From: Eurosta solidaginis
Lineage: Eukaryota; Arthropoda; Insecta; Diptera; Tephritidae
NCBI RefSeq assembly: GCF_040869045.1
Contig: NC_090321.1
Span: 129,695,689 to 129,759,688 of the forward strand
DNA length: 64,000 bases
Reading direction: 5' to 3'
In this document: piece by piece, positions 45,483 through 57,359 of the stretch
How positions within the stretch are numbered: position 1 is the first letter of the stretch
How the letters are laid out: each line of letters opens with the position of its first letter
Program-made: the position numbers and the translations under genes
Notes under the pieces: model-generated
Databases searched by the model: none
What the model was told of the DNA's origin: nothing
The model's input: the letters and a program-made list of their open reading frames with translations, nothing else

Positions 45483-47346
45483 AAATAGGTAGGTACTTTG
45501 TGTGAGGATGCAAAGTTTCAGGTTTTTTGTGGTCTGCGTGTAAAAACTATGACTACGAATCACGTATTTCAACAATGTATGACGTAAACGTAACTATTTG
45601 ATGAAATTTGATGAATTTTGAAGCTTCTAGCCGTAAAAAAGGGGCAAAAAAATACAGTTTATATGGGGTATATAATATATATACAACCGATCTCTATGAT
45701 TTTTTCAGACAACAATATATGCCATATACGTAAGCATTTGGTGAAATTTGAAGCTTCTAGCTGCTAAAATGGGGCAGAAACTGCGGAAAGTTTCTTATCT
45801 GAACAATCGGTTGTATGAGATATATACTACATATACCACCGATCTCAATGATTTTTTCAGACAACAATATATGCTATACACGTAAGCATTTGGTGAAATT
45901 TGAAGCTTCTAGCTGTTAAAATGGGGAACAAATTGCGCAAAGTTTCTTATCTCAACAATCGGTTGTATGAGATATATACTATATATATTGCACCGGTCTC
46001 TATGATTTTTTCAGACAACAGTATAAGTTATACACGTAAACATTTGGTGAAATTTGAACATATCTAAACAATTTTTAAGATAAATATAAAATAAAAAATA
46101 GGTAGGTACTTTGTGTGAGGATGCAAAGCTTCACGTTTTTTGTGGTCTGTATGTAAAAACTATGACTACGAATTACGTATTTCAAAAACATATGACGTAG
46201 ACGTAACTATATGATGAAATTTGATGAATTTTGAAGCTTCTAACCGTAAAAAATGGCCAAAAATGACAGTTTATATGAAGTATATAATATATATACCACC
46301 GATCTCAATGATTTTTTCAGATAACAATATATGCTATATGCGTAAGCATTTGGTGAAATTTGAAGCTTCTAGCTGTTAAAACGGGGCAGAAATTGCGCAA
46401 AGTTTCTTATCTGAACAATCGGTTGTATGAGATATATACTATGTATACCACCGATCTCAATGATTTTTTCAGACATCAATATATGCTATACACAAAAGCA
46501 TTTGGTGAAATTTGAAGCTTCTAGCTGTTAAAATGGGGCCGAAATCGCAAAAAAAATATATATACAATATATATACTATATATACCATCATATATATATT
46601 ATATATTCCACCGATCTCTATGATTTTTTGACACGACAATATATAATATATACGTAAGCAATCGGTGAAATTTTAAGCTTCTAGCTGTTAAAATGGGGCT
46701 AAAATTTGGAAAATATATTTATACTATATATATATATACTATATATACCACCATATATATACTATATATACCACCGAACTTTATGATTTTTTCAGACAAC
46801 AATATATGCTATATACGTAAGCATTCGTTGAAATTTGAAGCCTCTATCTCTTAAAATAGGGCAGTAATTACGAAAAGTTTCTTATCTGAACAATCGGTTG
46901 TGGGGGATATATACTATATATAAGACCGATCTCATCAATTTTTTCAGGCAACAATATGTGCAATATACGAAATTATATGGTGAAGTTTGAAGCTTCAATC
47001 TTTTAAATTGAGTAAGATATGACAAAAATCCTCTTTTTCTGAAAAATCGGTTGTCTGGACGATATATGCTATAGTGGTCCGATCCGGCCGGTTCCGACAA
47101 ATGTCTAATCGGACACCCAAATACACCCGCTCAACAAATTTTATCAAGATATCTCAAAAATTGAGGGACTAGTTTGCATACAAACAGACAGACGGACAGA
47201 CGGACATGGCTAAATCAACTCAGCTCTTCAACCTGATTATTTCGGTATACTTAATGTTGGGTCTATCTATTTTCCTTTAAGGACTTACAATTTTGGGTTT
47301 CGTGACGAAATTAATATACCATTTCATTTTCATGAAAGGTATAAAA
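45483..47346 (+). repeat. Two units of the 1.2-kb repeat inserted in the gypsy leader
   Basis: Units start at ATAGGTAGGTACTTTG near 45485 and 46097 and end at TTTCATGAAAGGTATAAA near 47345. Both starts are preceded by AATTTTTAAGATAAATATAA or a one-base variant, so flanking DNA was duplicated with the unit. The second unit is nearly complete; the first is shortened. Confidence 0.85.
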
Positions 47347-50310
47347 AAATAGAGAAAAAGATTGAATCCCAAAGTGGCATAGAAAAATAACAATAGTATA
47401 AAATTTAATTTTAAACAATACTCTGTAAAGTAAGTTCAACAAAAAAAAATAAAATAAATTTCAATTTTAAGAAAAATAGAAATGTCAAAAATATTATATT
47501 TAAAAATTTTTTTTAAGAAAATCAAAAATTTTAAAAACAAATTTTAAACAGTAGTTTCTATAATATTAACTAAATAAGGAAAAATAAAATTAACAAAATC
47601 CTTCTTAGATCTTTATAATGACAAATAAATCAGGCAAACATGGCATAAAGAATTCATTTTTTTTTTTAATATTGTGTAAATTGAAAAAAAATGCTAAAAA
47701 TTTTGCCATTAAAAAAAAATGTTTATACTATAATAGCATTAACAAAATAAACAAGTAAAATGGAATGCATAGAATAAGGAATAAAATCAAAAATTTTATT
47801 AAAAATTAAATTTAGTTCCTTTCTCACAAAAGCATAAAAATAATTATAGAAACTTTTTAACATGGTGGACAAAGATTGCGCAAGACATTATGATAGCCAT
47901 AGCTGGCTACGAAGTAGGAAAGGAAAATTCTGAAACAGAGAACAGGATTGTTAAATATGAACCACCAACAGAAATAGATACAAATAACTCGCCAAACGTT
48001 CCAAATGTTTGGTTAGCGGTTACAATTTGCGAATTCGTGCTATTGACCATTGCAATAGCCACGATAATTAAAAACTATATGAAAATTAAATATAGGCAGT
48101 TGAAAAATGCTCCAGCACGCATCTAATACTCAAAGTAATCTAAACCCCTTTTAAAACCAAACCCAAAGCTGAGGAAGAGCAACAAATAAGTAAAATAATA
48201 ACTCTAAGGATTTCCCAATCAACAGTAAAGGCAGACTCATTAACTCTACCAAAATTTAATAGCAAATCAAAATTTGCATAATTCGTTTGAATGCTCATGA
48301 AGCAATAAGAACTTCTAGGACAGTGGCAATAAGCAAAATCTAATAAGGAAAACAAAAATACAAAAATTTTACAACCAGCCAATAAAAAAAAAAGTAATAA
48401 TGAAGAAAAGTCACAATGAGAACATATAAAAATAAATGTGAAGCGCTATATAAATTTGCAGCTTTAAGCATGTCCCGCACCTAAAATGGTAGCGTAAGAA
48501 ATACAAGAAAACTGATTGTAGATGATAAAATTGACTTAGGACAATTACTTATCAGGCGGTACTAACGTTGTACAAATGCCGCCAATCCAGAACTTGAAAT
48601 TTATAAGGAAAACACATTTGTCCTGAGGGACAAATTGGTGAAAAATAATTGAATATTTACTCGAGTAGGCAAATTTAAAATAATAATTGATAACCAAGTT
48701 CTCTAACATCAAATAATTGCATTAACCAAAGAGGTTGTGCATGTGACAATCCCGGTATAAAAATAAAAATAATTCTTCATAAAAGTTATGACGATTCTGT
48801 CTTCGTGGCCGCCGCAGAAATCGCATGACAAATAAGATCAAAGAAATTGCTGGAAAATATGAAAATATCGAAAATATGAAAATACCATTTAAGATATGGA
48901 ATATTCTTGCAACTACTGGACCTTCCGTTTACCGATTATTAATTAAACTACTATGCTCTTCCAGCAATCACAGCTCCTAAATTTCTGCATAATTAGTTAC
49001 ATATTCCATATTATAAATTTCCATAAATTAGCTACAGATTTTTTTTTACTAAGTTTAATGCAACCCTAATGATATGAAGTAACAATGAAAAGATGTTATT
49101 TAATAGAAATAAATCAAGAAATAGATATAAGTATGGGACGTTTCAGTTAGGAAACCTAGGTTTTAGAGGGATCGTAATTTTAGGAAAAATATTTTTACTT
49201 TAGCCACAGGAAGAATAGGAAATACTAATAGGAAAATATCTTTTATTCTAAATAGAATAGAATATAGTATTATAAAATATTTTTACTGCAAAAACCTTCC
49301 TTCAAAATAGAAAATAGTAATAGGAAATATTTTTTCTTCAACCAATAGATATAGATGTAAACCAGTATAAGACATTTACTAGTAAACCCAAATAATTTGA
49401 AACAAAAAAAAACAAAATTCCAAACAATCGCACTGTAGACATTCCAATTTACTCATCAATAAAAATGTAAACACACAAAAAAAGAAAAATGCATAAATAC
49501 AAAGTCATGTTGGCATCAAGTTACGGTTACTTCATGCCGATTTTTAAGTGAGTCGACGCTCTTAAAGACCGGCTGTGCAAAACACATTTAAAACTCTGGT
49601 GTGTAGAACCAAATGTCAATAACACTTGATGCAAAAACATTGTTCATAATAACAAGCACATAACCATACAAATGTACATATATAAAATGTACAAACTAAA
49701 GAACAATGGAAAGAAAAAAAAATGTGTCAACACAAAAAATCACACCTGGAAAGCAAATGTAAAGGGATATAAAAACAAGTAAACAAACTCTTCACGCTCA
49801 AAATCAAATTACCACATACAATTGTTCTCAAGTGTATGCGATTTTGTTTAAAGGTGGATTGTGTGGCATTACCACAATACAAGATATTTGTACTTATGTA
49901 CATGCCAGAATAGGTCTTGCTTGAAATGCATAAGCAAATGAATTTCACTTTCGACCACACACAAATTACTCATAGCGACACCGTCATAGCGGCATAGTTA
50001 AGTTACATTGAACCCAGCGGGGAGCCATATCCATTTACAGTTGCTTAACCCATACACATAATTGATCGACAGCGTCGGTTTGTCGGTGCGACTGACCAAA
50101 CATTATTAGATAGTTAGGTAATAAGAATATTGTACTGAATAGGTATATAGAAATAGAATGTAGTTATTTTTAGTGTGTAAGTATTGTACAAAAATATTGT
50201 AATAGTATTGTAAGAAAAATTCCTATAAAAGGGAAAGCATTTGTTAATAAAAATCAATCATGAATCTGATGAATGCGCTGAACATTAGCGCCAGCAAAAT
50301 CTATTTTGTT
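47347..50310 (+). mobile_element. Decayed 412/mdg1-like gypsy copy (internal part and LTR remnant)
   Basis: From the small ORF at 47.86-48.13 kb to about 48.95 kb the sequence parallels 62.79-63.96 kb block by block: CCCAAAGCTGAGGAAGAGC, AGCGCTATATAAATTTGCAG, TGACTTAGGACAATTACTTA, TTGTCCTGAGGGACAAATTG. Neither copy has gag, RT or RNase H at this position, so both look like related deletion derivatives. At 50.1-50.26 kb CTATAAAAGGGAAAG and a downstream AATAAA match the LTR at 61.1 kb. The LTR boundaries are not clear. From 49.1 to 50.1 kb nothing else is recognised. Confidence 0.65.
47863..48126 (+). pseudogene. Small membrane-protein ORF of the gypsy element, start lost
   Basis: The frame reads WWTKIAQDIM from 47863 and then GYEVGKENSE, KYEPPTEI and a hydrophobic stretch (VTICEFVLLTIAIATII) with a basic tail (KNYMKIKYRQLKN), stop at 48126. 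The paralogue at 62795 has an extra ATG-TCT before the Trp pair; here that ATG is out of frame. The next in-frame ATG is 47890 (78 codons). The predicted topology is one membrane helix with a basic cytosolic tail. Role unknown. Confidence 0.6.
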
Positions 50311-50839
50311 TTAATTTAACAGGCTTAGTTGTTCTACCCTGAAGATGATTGCCGTAGTGCAATTTAAATATATCGGTTTTTGAAACGAAAAAACCAAATG
50401 TGTTTTATTCATTAAGCACGGACCTAGATCCAGCAAAAATTATAAATTTTAAGCAATAAAGGTCGCCAAAAATTCATAATTTTATAATTTGTTAGGTTGC
50501 TCTAACGTTTCTAAATATAAATTTACAAATTATACATTACAACATATAAAATTGAAACAACACCTTTTAGTCGTTTAAATTGTTTTATTTATAACAATGC
50601 AATTGTTTCGACACGCGCGTGGTGTCATCATCAGTTGCTAGTTTTCAACTAACCATTGTCAACAGAAATAAACAAGTAAGCCTAACAAAATCACTCAGTG
50701 AAGCATTAAAATAAAAACAAAAAAAAACTGATACAATGCAAATACAAAGAGAAATGAAACAAAGATAAAAAAAAAAAAAAAAAATTAATATGCAATAACA
50801 AAATTAATATGTACTAACAAGGCACGGAACTTGCGAAGT

Positions 50840-51350
50840 TTACTGCAACGCTGTGAAGAGACTAGAATACAGTGGACCAGTATCACGATTTACTGAGACA
50901 TTTTTGTTTACATAAATATGTAACGATTCTAAAATATTCAATCTATTTACATTAGATTCAGATTTAATTAATTTGCAATCGTCAAAACTTATCGAGTGCT
51001 GATTCGATAAAGCGTGTTCAGCGATTCCACTTTTCGGTTCAATATTTTTTATGTATTTCAAGTGTTCGTTGAACCTGGTCCGAACAGTGCGTGTCGATTG
51101 GCCAATGTATTTTGCACCACATTCTTTCCCGTCGTCATCTTTGTATGAGCAAGTGATGGAGTAAATTCCCGGTTTGTCCAGACTTTCACACTTATCTTTG
51201 GCTGAATTCAGTAAGGATTTCAGTTTTGTTGTAGTTTTCGGAGCGACTTTTAAATCTACTGCATTAAATATTTTTTTAATATTATCAAAAGATTGCGAAT
51301 CATATGTCATGCTACACCAAGACCTACTTTTATCTTCCATGCCTACCGTG
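50840..51350 (-). CDS. Penelope-like GIY-YIG endonuclease domain
   Basis: The open frame reads TTTKLKSLLNSAKDKCESLD, then GIYSITCSYKDDDGKECG, AKYIGQSTRTVRTRFNEHLK, SGIAEHALSNQHSIS and a C-terminus ending FTALQ. GIY, YIG, the Arg in RTRF and the Glu in GIAEHA are the expected catalytic residues. In Penelope-like elements this domain follows the RT and nicks target DNA. The frame continues past 51350 into the palindrome's other arm in antisense, which is not native protein. There is no start codon of its own, so it is a truncated 3' piece. Confidence 0.85.
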
Positions 51351-51628
51351 GTGCAAAATACATTGGCCAATCGACACGCACTGTTCGGACCAGGTTCAAC
51401 GAACACTTGAAATACATAAAAAATATTGAACCGAAAAGTGGAATCGCTGAACACGCTTTATCGAATCAGCACTCGATAAGTTTTGACGATTGCAAATTAA
51501 TTAAATCTGAATCTAATGTAAATAGATTGAATATTTTAGAATCGTTACATATTTATGTAAACAAAAATGTCTCAGTAAATCGTGATACTGGTCCACTGTA
51601 TTCTAGTCTCTTCACAGCGTTGCAGTAA
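51346..51628 (+). pseudogene. Truncated second copy of the GIY-YIG domain
   Basis: The plus-strand frame joins at AKYIGQSTRTVRTRFNEHLK and is identical at protein level to the minus-strand copy down to FTALQ. It lacks the GIY half, so it cannot form the active site. The near identity implies a recent event or ongoing homogenisation between arms. Confidence 0.8.
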
Positions 51629-51831
51629 ACTTCGCAAGTTCCGTGCCTTGTTAGTACATATTAATTTTGTTATTGCATATTAATTTTTTTTTTTTTTTTA
51701 TCTTTGTTTCATTTCTCTTTGTATTTGCATTGTATCAGTTTTTTTTTGTTTTTATTTTAATGCTTCACTGAGTGATTTTGTTAGGCTTACTTGTTTATTT
51801 CTGTTGACAATGGTTAGTTGAAAACTAGCAA

Positions 51832-51880
51832 CTGATGATGACACCACGCGCGTGTCGAAACAATTGTATTGTTATAAATA
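51832..51880 (+). ncRNA. Hammerhead-like core in the Penelope-like 3' region
   Basis: CTGATGA (51832-51838), one U, stem II GACAC/GTGTC (51840-51844 with 51852-51856), GAAA (51857-51860), then a stem III ACAAT/ATTGT with a TGT loop. A local stem I is not visible, so the fold is incomplete. The mirror copy lies at 50587-50634 on the minus strand with the same stems. Confidence 0.4.
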
Positions 51881-51930
51881 AAACAATTTAAACGACTAAA
51901 AGGTGTTGTTTCAATTTTATATGTTGTATC

Positions 51931-52695
51931 GTATAAGTCGTTTAGCACTCTAAAATTAAAATTGTTAAATTATACATTGTTGCAGTCGCAAAAAGATCCT
52001 TTTTCTGATAACATAAACGTTTTGTTCGTAGTCCAAACAGAAATAAAGTTATAAGCCAATATATGAATCAACCTATGAAAAGGAGGTTTTTGGCCCCTTA
52101 CTCCATAGGGTATGTTGGAAATTCTAAGTACGTGGGGACTATGTGCTCGACTAGACCTAAAAGTTGCGGTACATATCGGCAAGAGTATATTTACTGTCAA
52201 ACAATGCAATTGATGTTATTTATATGATAATGCACCAAAATGCAATCTTTCGAAAAGCCCTCAGGGAATATTCAAACAATTTTACTGCTGAGCTTATTTT
52301 AGCTCAAAAAACACAAATCCGAAAAAAAATTTGAGTGGTCTGACTTCGAATTAAAACATGGTTCAGGCACCCTGTGCCTAGTTAAACGTGATCAAAATTC
52401 CATTACTACACAGTTGACTTCTCAATGGTTAATCTGAGGACCGTGCTCGATTCAATAAATGTGAGTTAACATTTTTCTCTAAAACACTTAGTAAACGGAA
52501 GATTAAAGAATTAAATTTGCGTATCATCAAAAAATATTGGAACACTCAGCTATTGAAAACATTTTTTTTTTTTTTTATCTTTTAGGACGGATTGTATAAT
52601 AAAAATGATACAATCGAGCTCTGGAGAAATTTAGTCAAAAGATTTTGATGTTAATAAAACTGAACTATTTTATTATGATTGTTTAAATGTTACTA
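51931..52695. other. Unassigned AT-rich spacer
   Basis: No gene or repeat family is recognised. CTGAACTATTTTA at 52660-52672 is repeated at 52961-52973 on the far side of the palindrome. Confidence 0.5.
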
Positions 52696-52957
52696 TTTTA
52701 CTTGCTGGCTCGAGGTCATATAAATAAAATAAAGGTGTTTAAATTTTGTGCCAATATATTTCGATTAAACATCGGTAATCGTCTTCAAAGGCGAAATTTT
52801 TTTCACATTCGTACTGTATAACAAGGAGTATTAAACGTTTAATACGAATGTGAAATAAATTTCGCCCTTTAAGACGATTACCGATGTGTAATCGAAATAT
52901 ACTGGCACAAAATAACACCTTGTTTTTATTTATATGACCTCGAACCAGCAAGTAAAA
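52696..52957. mobile_element. Near-perfect 262-bp palindrome (foldback/MITE-like)
   Basis: The arms start TTTTACTTGCTGG and end CCAGCAAGTAAAA. They stay complementary for ~115 bp through GAGGTCATATAAATA, GGCGAAATTT and CACATTCGTA to a central ~25-bp loop. A 13-bp direct repeat, CTGAACTATTTTA, flanks a slightly larger segment. There is no coding capacity. It might be a MITE or an inverted duplication. Confidence 0.75.
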
Positions 52958-52973
52958 AGGCTGAACTATTTTA

Positions 52974-53225
52974 GCTTGCCGCACATATTTTCCCATAAGG
53001 TTTTTCGTTAAAACATATATTTATATAAGGCTTTTTGTTGAAATTAAAGTGTGTCTGACGCTGTACTTTACAAAGCAGGCAATTAGTCCTATAAATATAG
53101 ACACGTAATACCTTAAATACACTTTATTTTTGTTTATGAACCTTTAGTTATTTTCAACATATACATGTTGTAAAATAGATGTTTATTTAATGTTCAAAGG
53201 TTTATTTCATATTTAAATGTTTATT
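52974..53225. other. AT-rich spacer before the composite repeat
   Basis: Nothing beyond simple AT-rich sequence is seen. It separates the palindrome from the ATACTCAGTTGA end. Confidence 0.5.
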
Positions 53226-54449
53226 ATACTCAGTTGACCAGAGCTCACAGAGTATATTAACTTTGATTGGATAACGGTTGGTTGTACAGGTATAAAGGAA
53301 TCGAGATAGATATAGACTTCCATATATCAAAATCATCAGTATCGAAAAAAAATTTGATTGAGCCATGTCCGTCCGTCCGTTAACACGATAACTTGAGTAA
53401 ATTTGGAGGTATCTTGATGAAATTTGCTATGAAGGTTCCTGGGCACTTATCTCAGATCGCTATTTAAAATGAACGAAATCGGACCATTACCACACCCACT
53501 TTTTCGATATCGAAAATTTCGAAAAACACGAAAAGTGCGAGTTGAACTTATAACGCAGAATAGAAAATTAGTAAAATTTTGGACAATGGGCGTGGCACCG
53601 CCCACTTTTTAAAGAAGGTAATTTAAAAGTTTTGCAAGCTGTAATTTGGCAGTAGTTGAATATAACATGATGAAACTTGGCAGGAGCGTTACTCCTATTA
53701 CTATATATATGGTTAATAAAAATTAGCAAAATCGGAGAACGACCACGCCCACTTTAAAAAAAATTTTTTTTAAGTCAACTTTTAACAAAAAATGTAATAT
53801 CTTTACAGTATATAAGTAAATTATGCCAATATTCAACTCCAGTAATGATATGGTGCAACAAAATACAAAAATAAAAGAAAATTTCAAAATGGGCAAGGCT
53901 CCGCCCTTTTTCATTTAATTTGTCTAGGATACTTTTAATGCCATAAGTCGTACAAAAATGTACCAATCCTTGTGAAATTTGGTAGGGGCTTAGATTCTAG
54001 GACGATAACTATTTTCTGTGAAAAAGGGCGAAATCGGTTGAAGCCACGCCCCGTTTTTATACACAGTTGACCGTAGGTGCTTCCGCTCGGCCGTTAACGC
54101 GATACATTGAGCAAAAATAAATAAATAAACTCAGTCCACGTACTTATCTGAACTCACTTTGTATTGGTATAAAAAATGGCCGAAATCTTACTATGACCCC
54201 GCCCACTTTTTCGATATCGAAAATAACGAAAAATGAAAAAAATGCCATAATTCTATACCAAATACGAAAAAAGGAATGAAGCGTGGTAATTGGATTGGTT
54301 TATTGACGCAAAATTTAACTTTAGAAAAAAAATGTGTAAAATGGGTGTGACACTTACCATATTAAGTAGAAGAAAATGAAAAAGTTCTGCAGGGCGAAAT
54401 CAAAAGCCCTTGGAATCTTGGCAGGAATACTGTCCGTGGTATTACATAT

Positions 54450-57306
54450 GGGTGTTTCCATGCAGCCGTATGCGACGTTCATACGCTTTTGGAGTAATAT
54501 AAATCTCACATAAAACGAGTTTTCGGGAAAATAAAAATGCAGTTACGTTGCAATTAAAAAGAAGTATGCTTGAAAAAAATGGGTGGCCTGAAAGCTTTGG
54601 TGTTTAAAATATCCGCTCAAAATGAGGTGATAACGTACGCGACAAAAACGGAAGTGCTTATATGGCGCACATACATATATGCGAAAGTCTGCGAATCAAG
54701 CGAATTCTTATTTTCTTTGAAAATTCGTAACCTAAGCTAAATAATGCACCTTTACAATTCTTTCATATTTAAAGAGAAATTATCTCTGGATACTTTTATT
54801 TAAAAAAAAAAAAACTAAATAACGTACGCGACATTACGTACGCGACAATTTTTCTCTTATATAAGTAATAATATGTATCTTGTTTGAAATTTACACTTTA
54901 ATTAGGAAGCAAAAAAAAAAGTGTATTCTTATTAAAAAACTATATGATAATGAAAATAAAATCTAATTCATAAGATATTTGTTGATATAAATACATTATA
55001 TATTTACATAAACTCTAATATTTTCTCGTAAAGAGTATGCCGTTCGAGCAGCATTTATATGTTGACTGTCGACGAATGAAAAAAAATGTTTCTTTTTTAT
55101 TTGTGGAACAGGTTGAATATTTTTCCATTTTTCATTCATGCAAGTAGAAACATCTTCAATTTCTTCCGTGCATACATACAATAAATGAATGGCCTCGATA
55201 TATTTACAAGCGCATTTATAAAATGAAAAAGCATCTGGTAAAAGTATATTATTGGCTTTTACTATTTTCCACACCTTTCTCTTTATAACAGCACCTATTC
55301 CATCCACTGCGCCTTTGCCATGCGAGGTGGCAAAGAAATTCCATTCAAAATATTTGCAGCTAAATTTACTTACAAAATAAGGAATACTTGTTAAAATAAA
55401 CTTATTTTTAAACTGCGCACTGCTCCCATCAGAGAATAAAAATACGCTGGTAATGCCTTTTTCTTGACTTAGTATTTGAACTACAATTTTTGTAATGAAA
55501 CAACAAACATCAAACTTATTATGGCTCAACTTGTCGCTAATAATAGAAAACGACTTTGTTTCTCCAAAAAGCCATGCAATGCATGTGAAAATGGTAACCT
55601 GATGATAGGAAAAGTGAGCATCTTGAATCTCATTCTGATTAATTAACCTGTAGTTTTCTGCGAAATCTATTTGCAAAATCAATTCAGAAGCCGTAATGTT
55701 TTTTTTTTTTTCATTGAAATATCGTTGTTGACATTGTTTAATAAAGCTATGCACCTTAAAAACCGGCAGTTGAGCTTCTATTTCATGAATCAGATCAGCC
55801 AATTAAGCAGTGGTGTAGCTTAACGTTAAATGGTTATCAACTTTCCTCCAATGTTTCCACTTCACATTTTCATGCATGTTGGTACGAAAACACACGGGAA
55901 CTAAATCTTGCTCTACATCTCGCACGCAGTTTTCGCACTCATTGGTCATACAATTTTCATCCAACACATTACAGCAAGAGGATTTCAAAAATATTTCAAA
56001 CGTTTTTGGGAATGATGGTATGACTTTTGCACATGCTTCCAATAAAAAAGCAAAGTTTGCGTGGTACTTACAGACACACATGTTGTGTGGAGTTTTATCT
56101 ATAAATTTTACATAGCTGGGTCGGTACTGATAAAAAAGTGATTTACCCACATATCCCGAAGTAACCTCACTTCTGTACAGTTCATATCCTTCAGACACGG
56201 TCAACAGCATGAAGCGCTTGGCGACGATTTTCCCATTATAAATTACCGTATCTTTACGGCCTGGAGCTTGCACACTAACTCCCTCTCGCAAGTAAAAATC
56301 TTGAATTAAGTTAAAACTTTCAACCGAACCCATGTGTGTTTCCTGTTCATTATTGGCCTGTGGTACATACTTCATGTAAAGAGCTTCAAGTACTTCCACT
56401 TTCTTATTTATGTCCATTGGCAACATCTTTTCTACCTACCGTACTGCTTTCCCCAAAGTTTGTTTGCAACTATATGATGAACCAGCACCCACGTTGCTGA
56501 CATTTTCATTTTTTTCTCTCAATTTTCGCTGCCGAATTCGATCTTTTGCCCTTTTTTCTTGGAGTAATTTTGCATCTTCTTTTGCTGCATCTGCCTTTCT
56601 TTTCCGATAGGCCCGTTGGCTTTCAGCTTCTTTTTTCTGGTACTCTTTTAGCTTTTCTTCGTCTTTTTTAACTCTTCGCGCCACCGTTTCATGGTTTTAC
56701 AACTATGTATTCTGGATAATATATATAAAAAAATTGCTTTTAACGTCGATTTTAATGTATTTAAATAAAATATTCATACTTACAATAACGTATGCGACAA
56801 ACTTTAAAGGGTAATACAATTTTTATTACTTCGATTGAAAAGAAAATCTCAGCGAATATATTTAACCAGAAGATTTCTTGATTTGGAGTTGTAAGCTCTA
56901 TTACCTGCGACTGTCAGTACACAAATCTATGTCATCAAAGAATGTTTTTGCACAACGTACGTATACTATCAAAAGTAAATAAAAAAATACCGTTATTCGA
57001 GTTCAAACTTCTCTTTTTCTCATTTTTTTAGGTAGTTGTTATTGATAATTTAATTTTAAAATGTATTTGCACTACTTCAAATCTCTTAGTTTAGGGAAGA
57101 GAAAATAGTTGATTCAATTTGCGAAAACTGAGTTAAAGAGACCCCCAGTTTTGCTCTTGCGTTTATGAGTTTTAAAATAGCAACAAGCTGCAAATACTTC
57201 CATATAACAAAAATTCAAGTAATTTTCCATTAATAATTCATCCTAAAACCAATTTTCTAAGAATTTAATTTTTTCAGTCGTGGTTGACCTTCTCATGGAA
57301 GCACCC
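54450..57306 (-). mobile_element. DNA transposon (2.86 kb) with GGGTG termini and ATAT duplication
   Basis: The left end GGGTGTTTCCATG and the right end CATGGAAGCACCC are inverted repeats. ATAT flanks both (54446-54449 and 57307-57310), and removing the element leaves TATTACATATATAAATAAAT. Subterminal motifs of the form ACGTACGCGACA lie at about 54634, 54823, 54836 and (as ACGTATGCGACA) 56782, with a related GTATGCGACG at 54479. It encodes a DDE-type transposase-like protein on the minus strand. Superfamily not assigned. Confidence 0.85.
54996..56684 (-). pseudogene. Transposase-like gene, one in-frame stop
   Basis: A basic Lys/Glu/Arg-rich N-terminal ORF (56684-56436, 82 codons) precedes 56426-55803 (207 codons) and 55802-54996 (268 codons). 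The last two are in the same frame, separated only by TAA at 55803-55805. Motifs include VCKYHANFAFLLEAC, a Cys block (CCNVLDENCMTNECENC), QIDFAENYRLINQNEI, FLFSDGSSAQFKNKF and FFATSHGKGAVDGIGAVIKR. The Asp in DFAENY, the Asp in FSDG and the acidic residue in KGAVDG are candidate catalytic triad members. It belongs to a transposase-like family I recognise from many animals but cannot name. The short gap after 56436 may be an intron or a frameshift. Confidence 0.75.
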
Positions 57307-57359
57307 ATATATAAATAAATTAGCGGTACGCGACAGATGATTTTCTGGGTCACCCTGGT

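Larger units (their letters stand above)
50540..51930. mobile_element. Palindromic Penelope-like element (two 3' ends head to head)
   Basis: 50540-51113 and 51347-51926 are near-identical inverted arms. The left arm (minus strand) keeps the end of a GIY-YIG gene plus a 3' region; the right arm (plus strand) starts inside the YIG motif. Between them (51114-51346) lies extra 5' coding sequence belonging to the left copy only. Each arm ends in GGTGTTGTTTCAATTTTATA. Inverted or tandem partial copies are typical of Penelope-like insertions. RT is absent here. Confidence 0.88.

Noticed and set aside
50330..50400. Third hammerhead-like Penelope 3' end (CTGAAGATGA ... GAAACG)
   Set aside because: The stem II partners do not pair convincingly.
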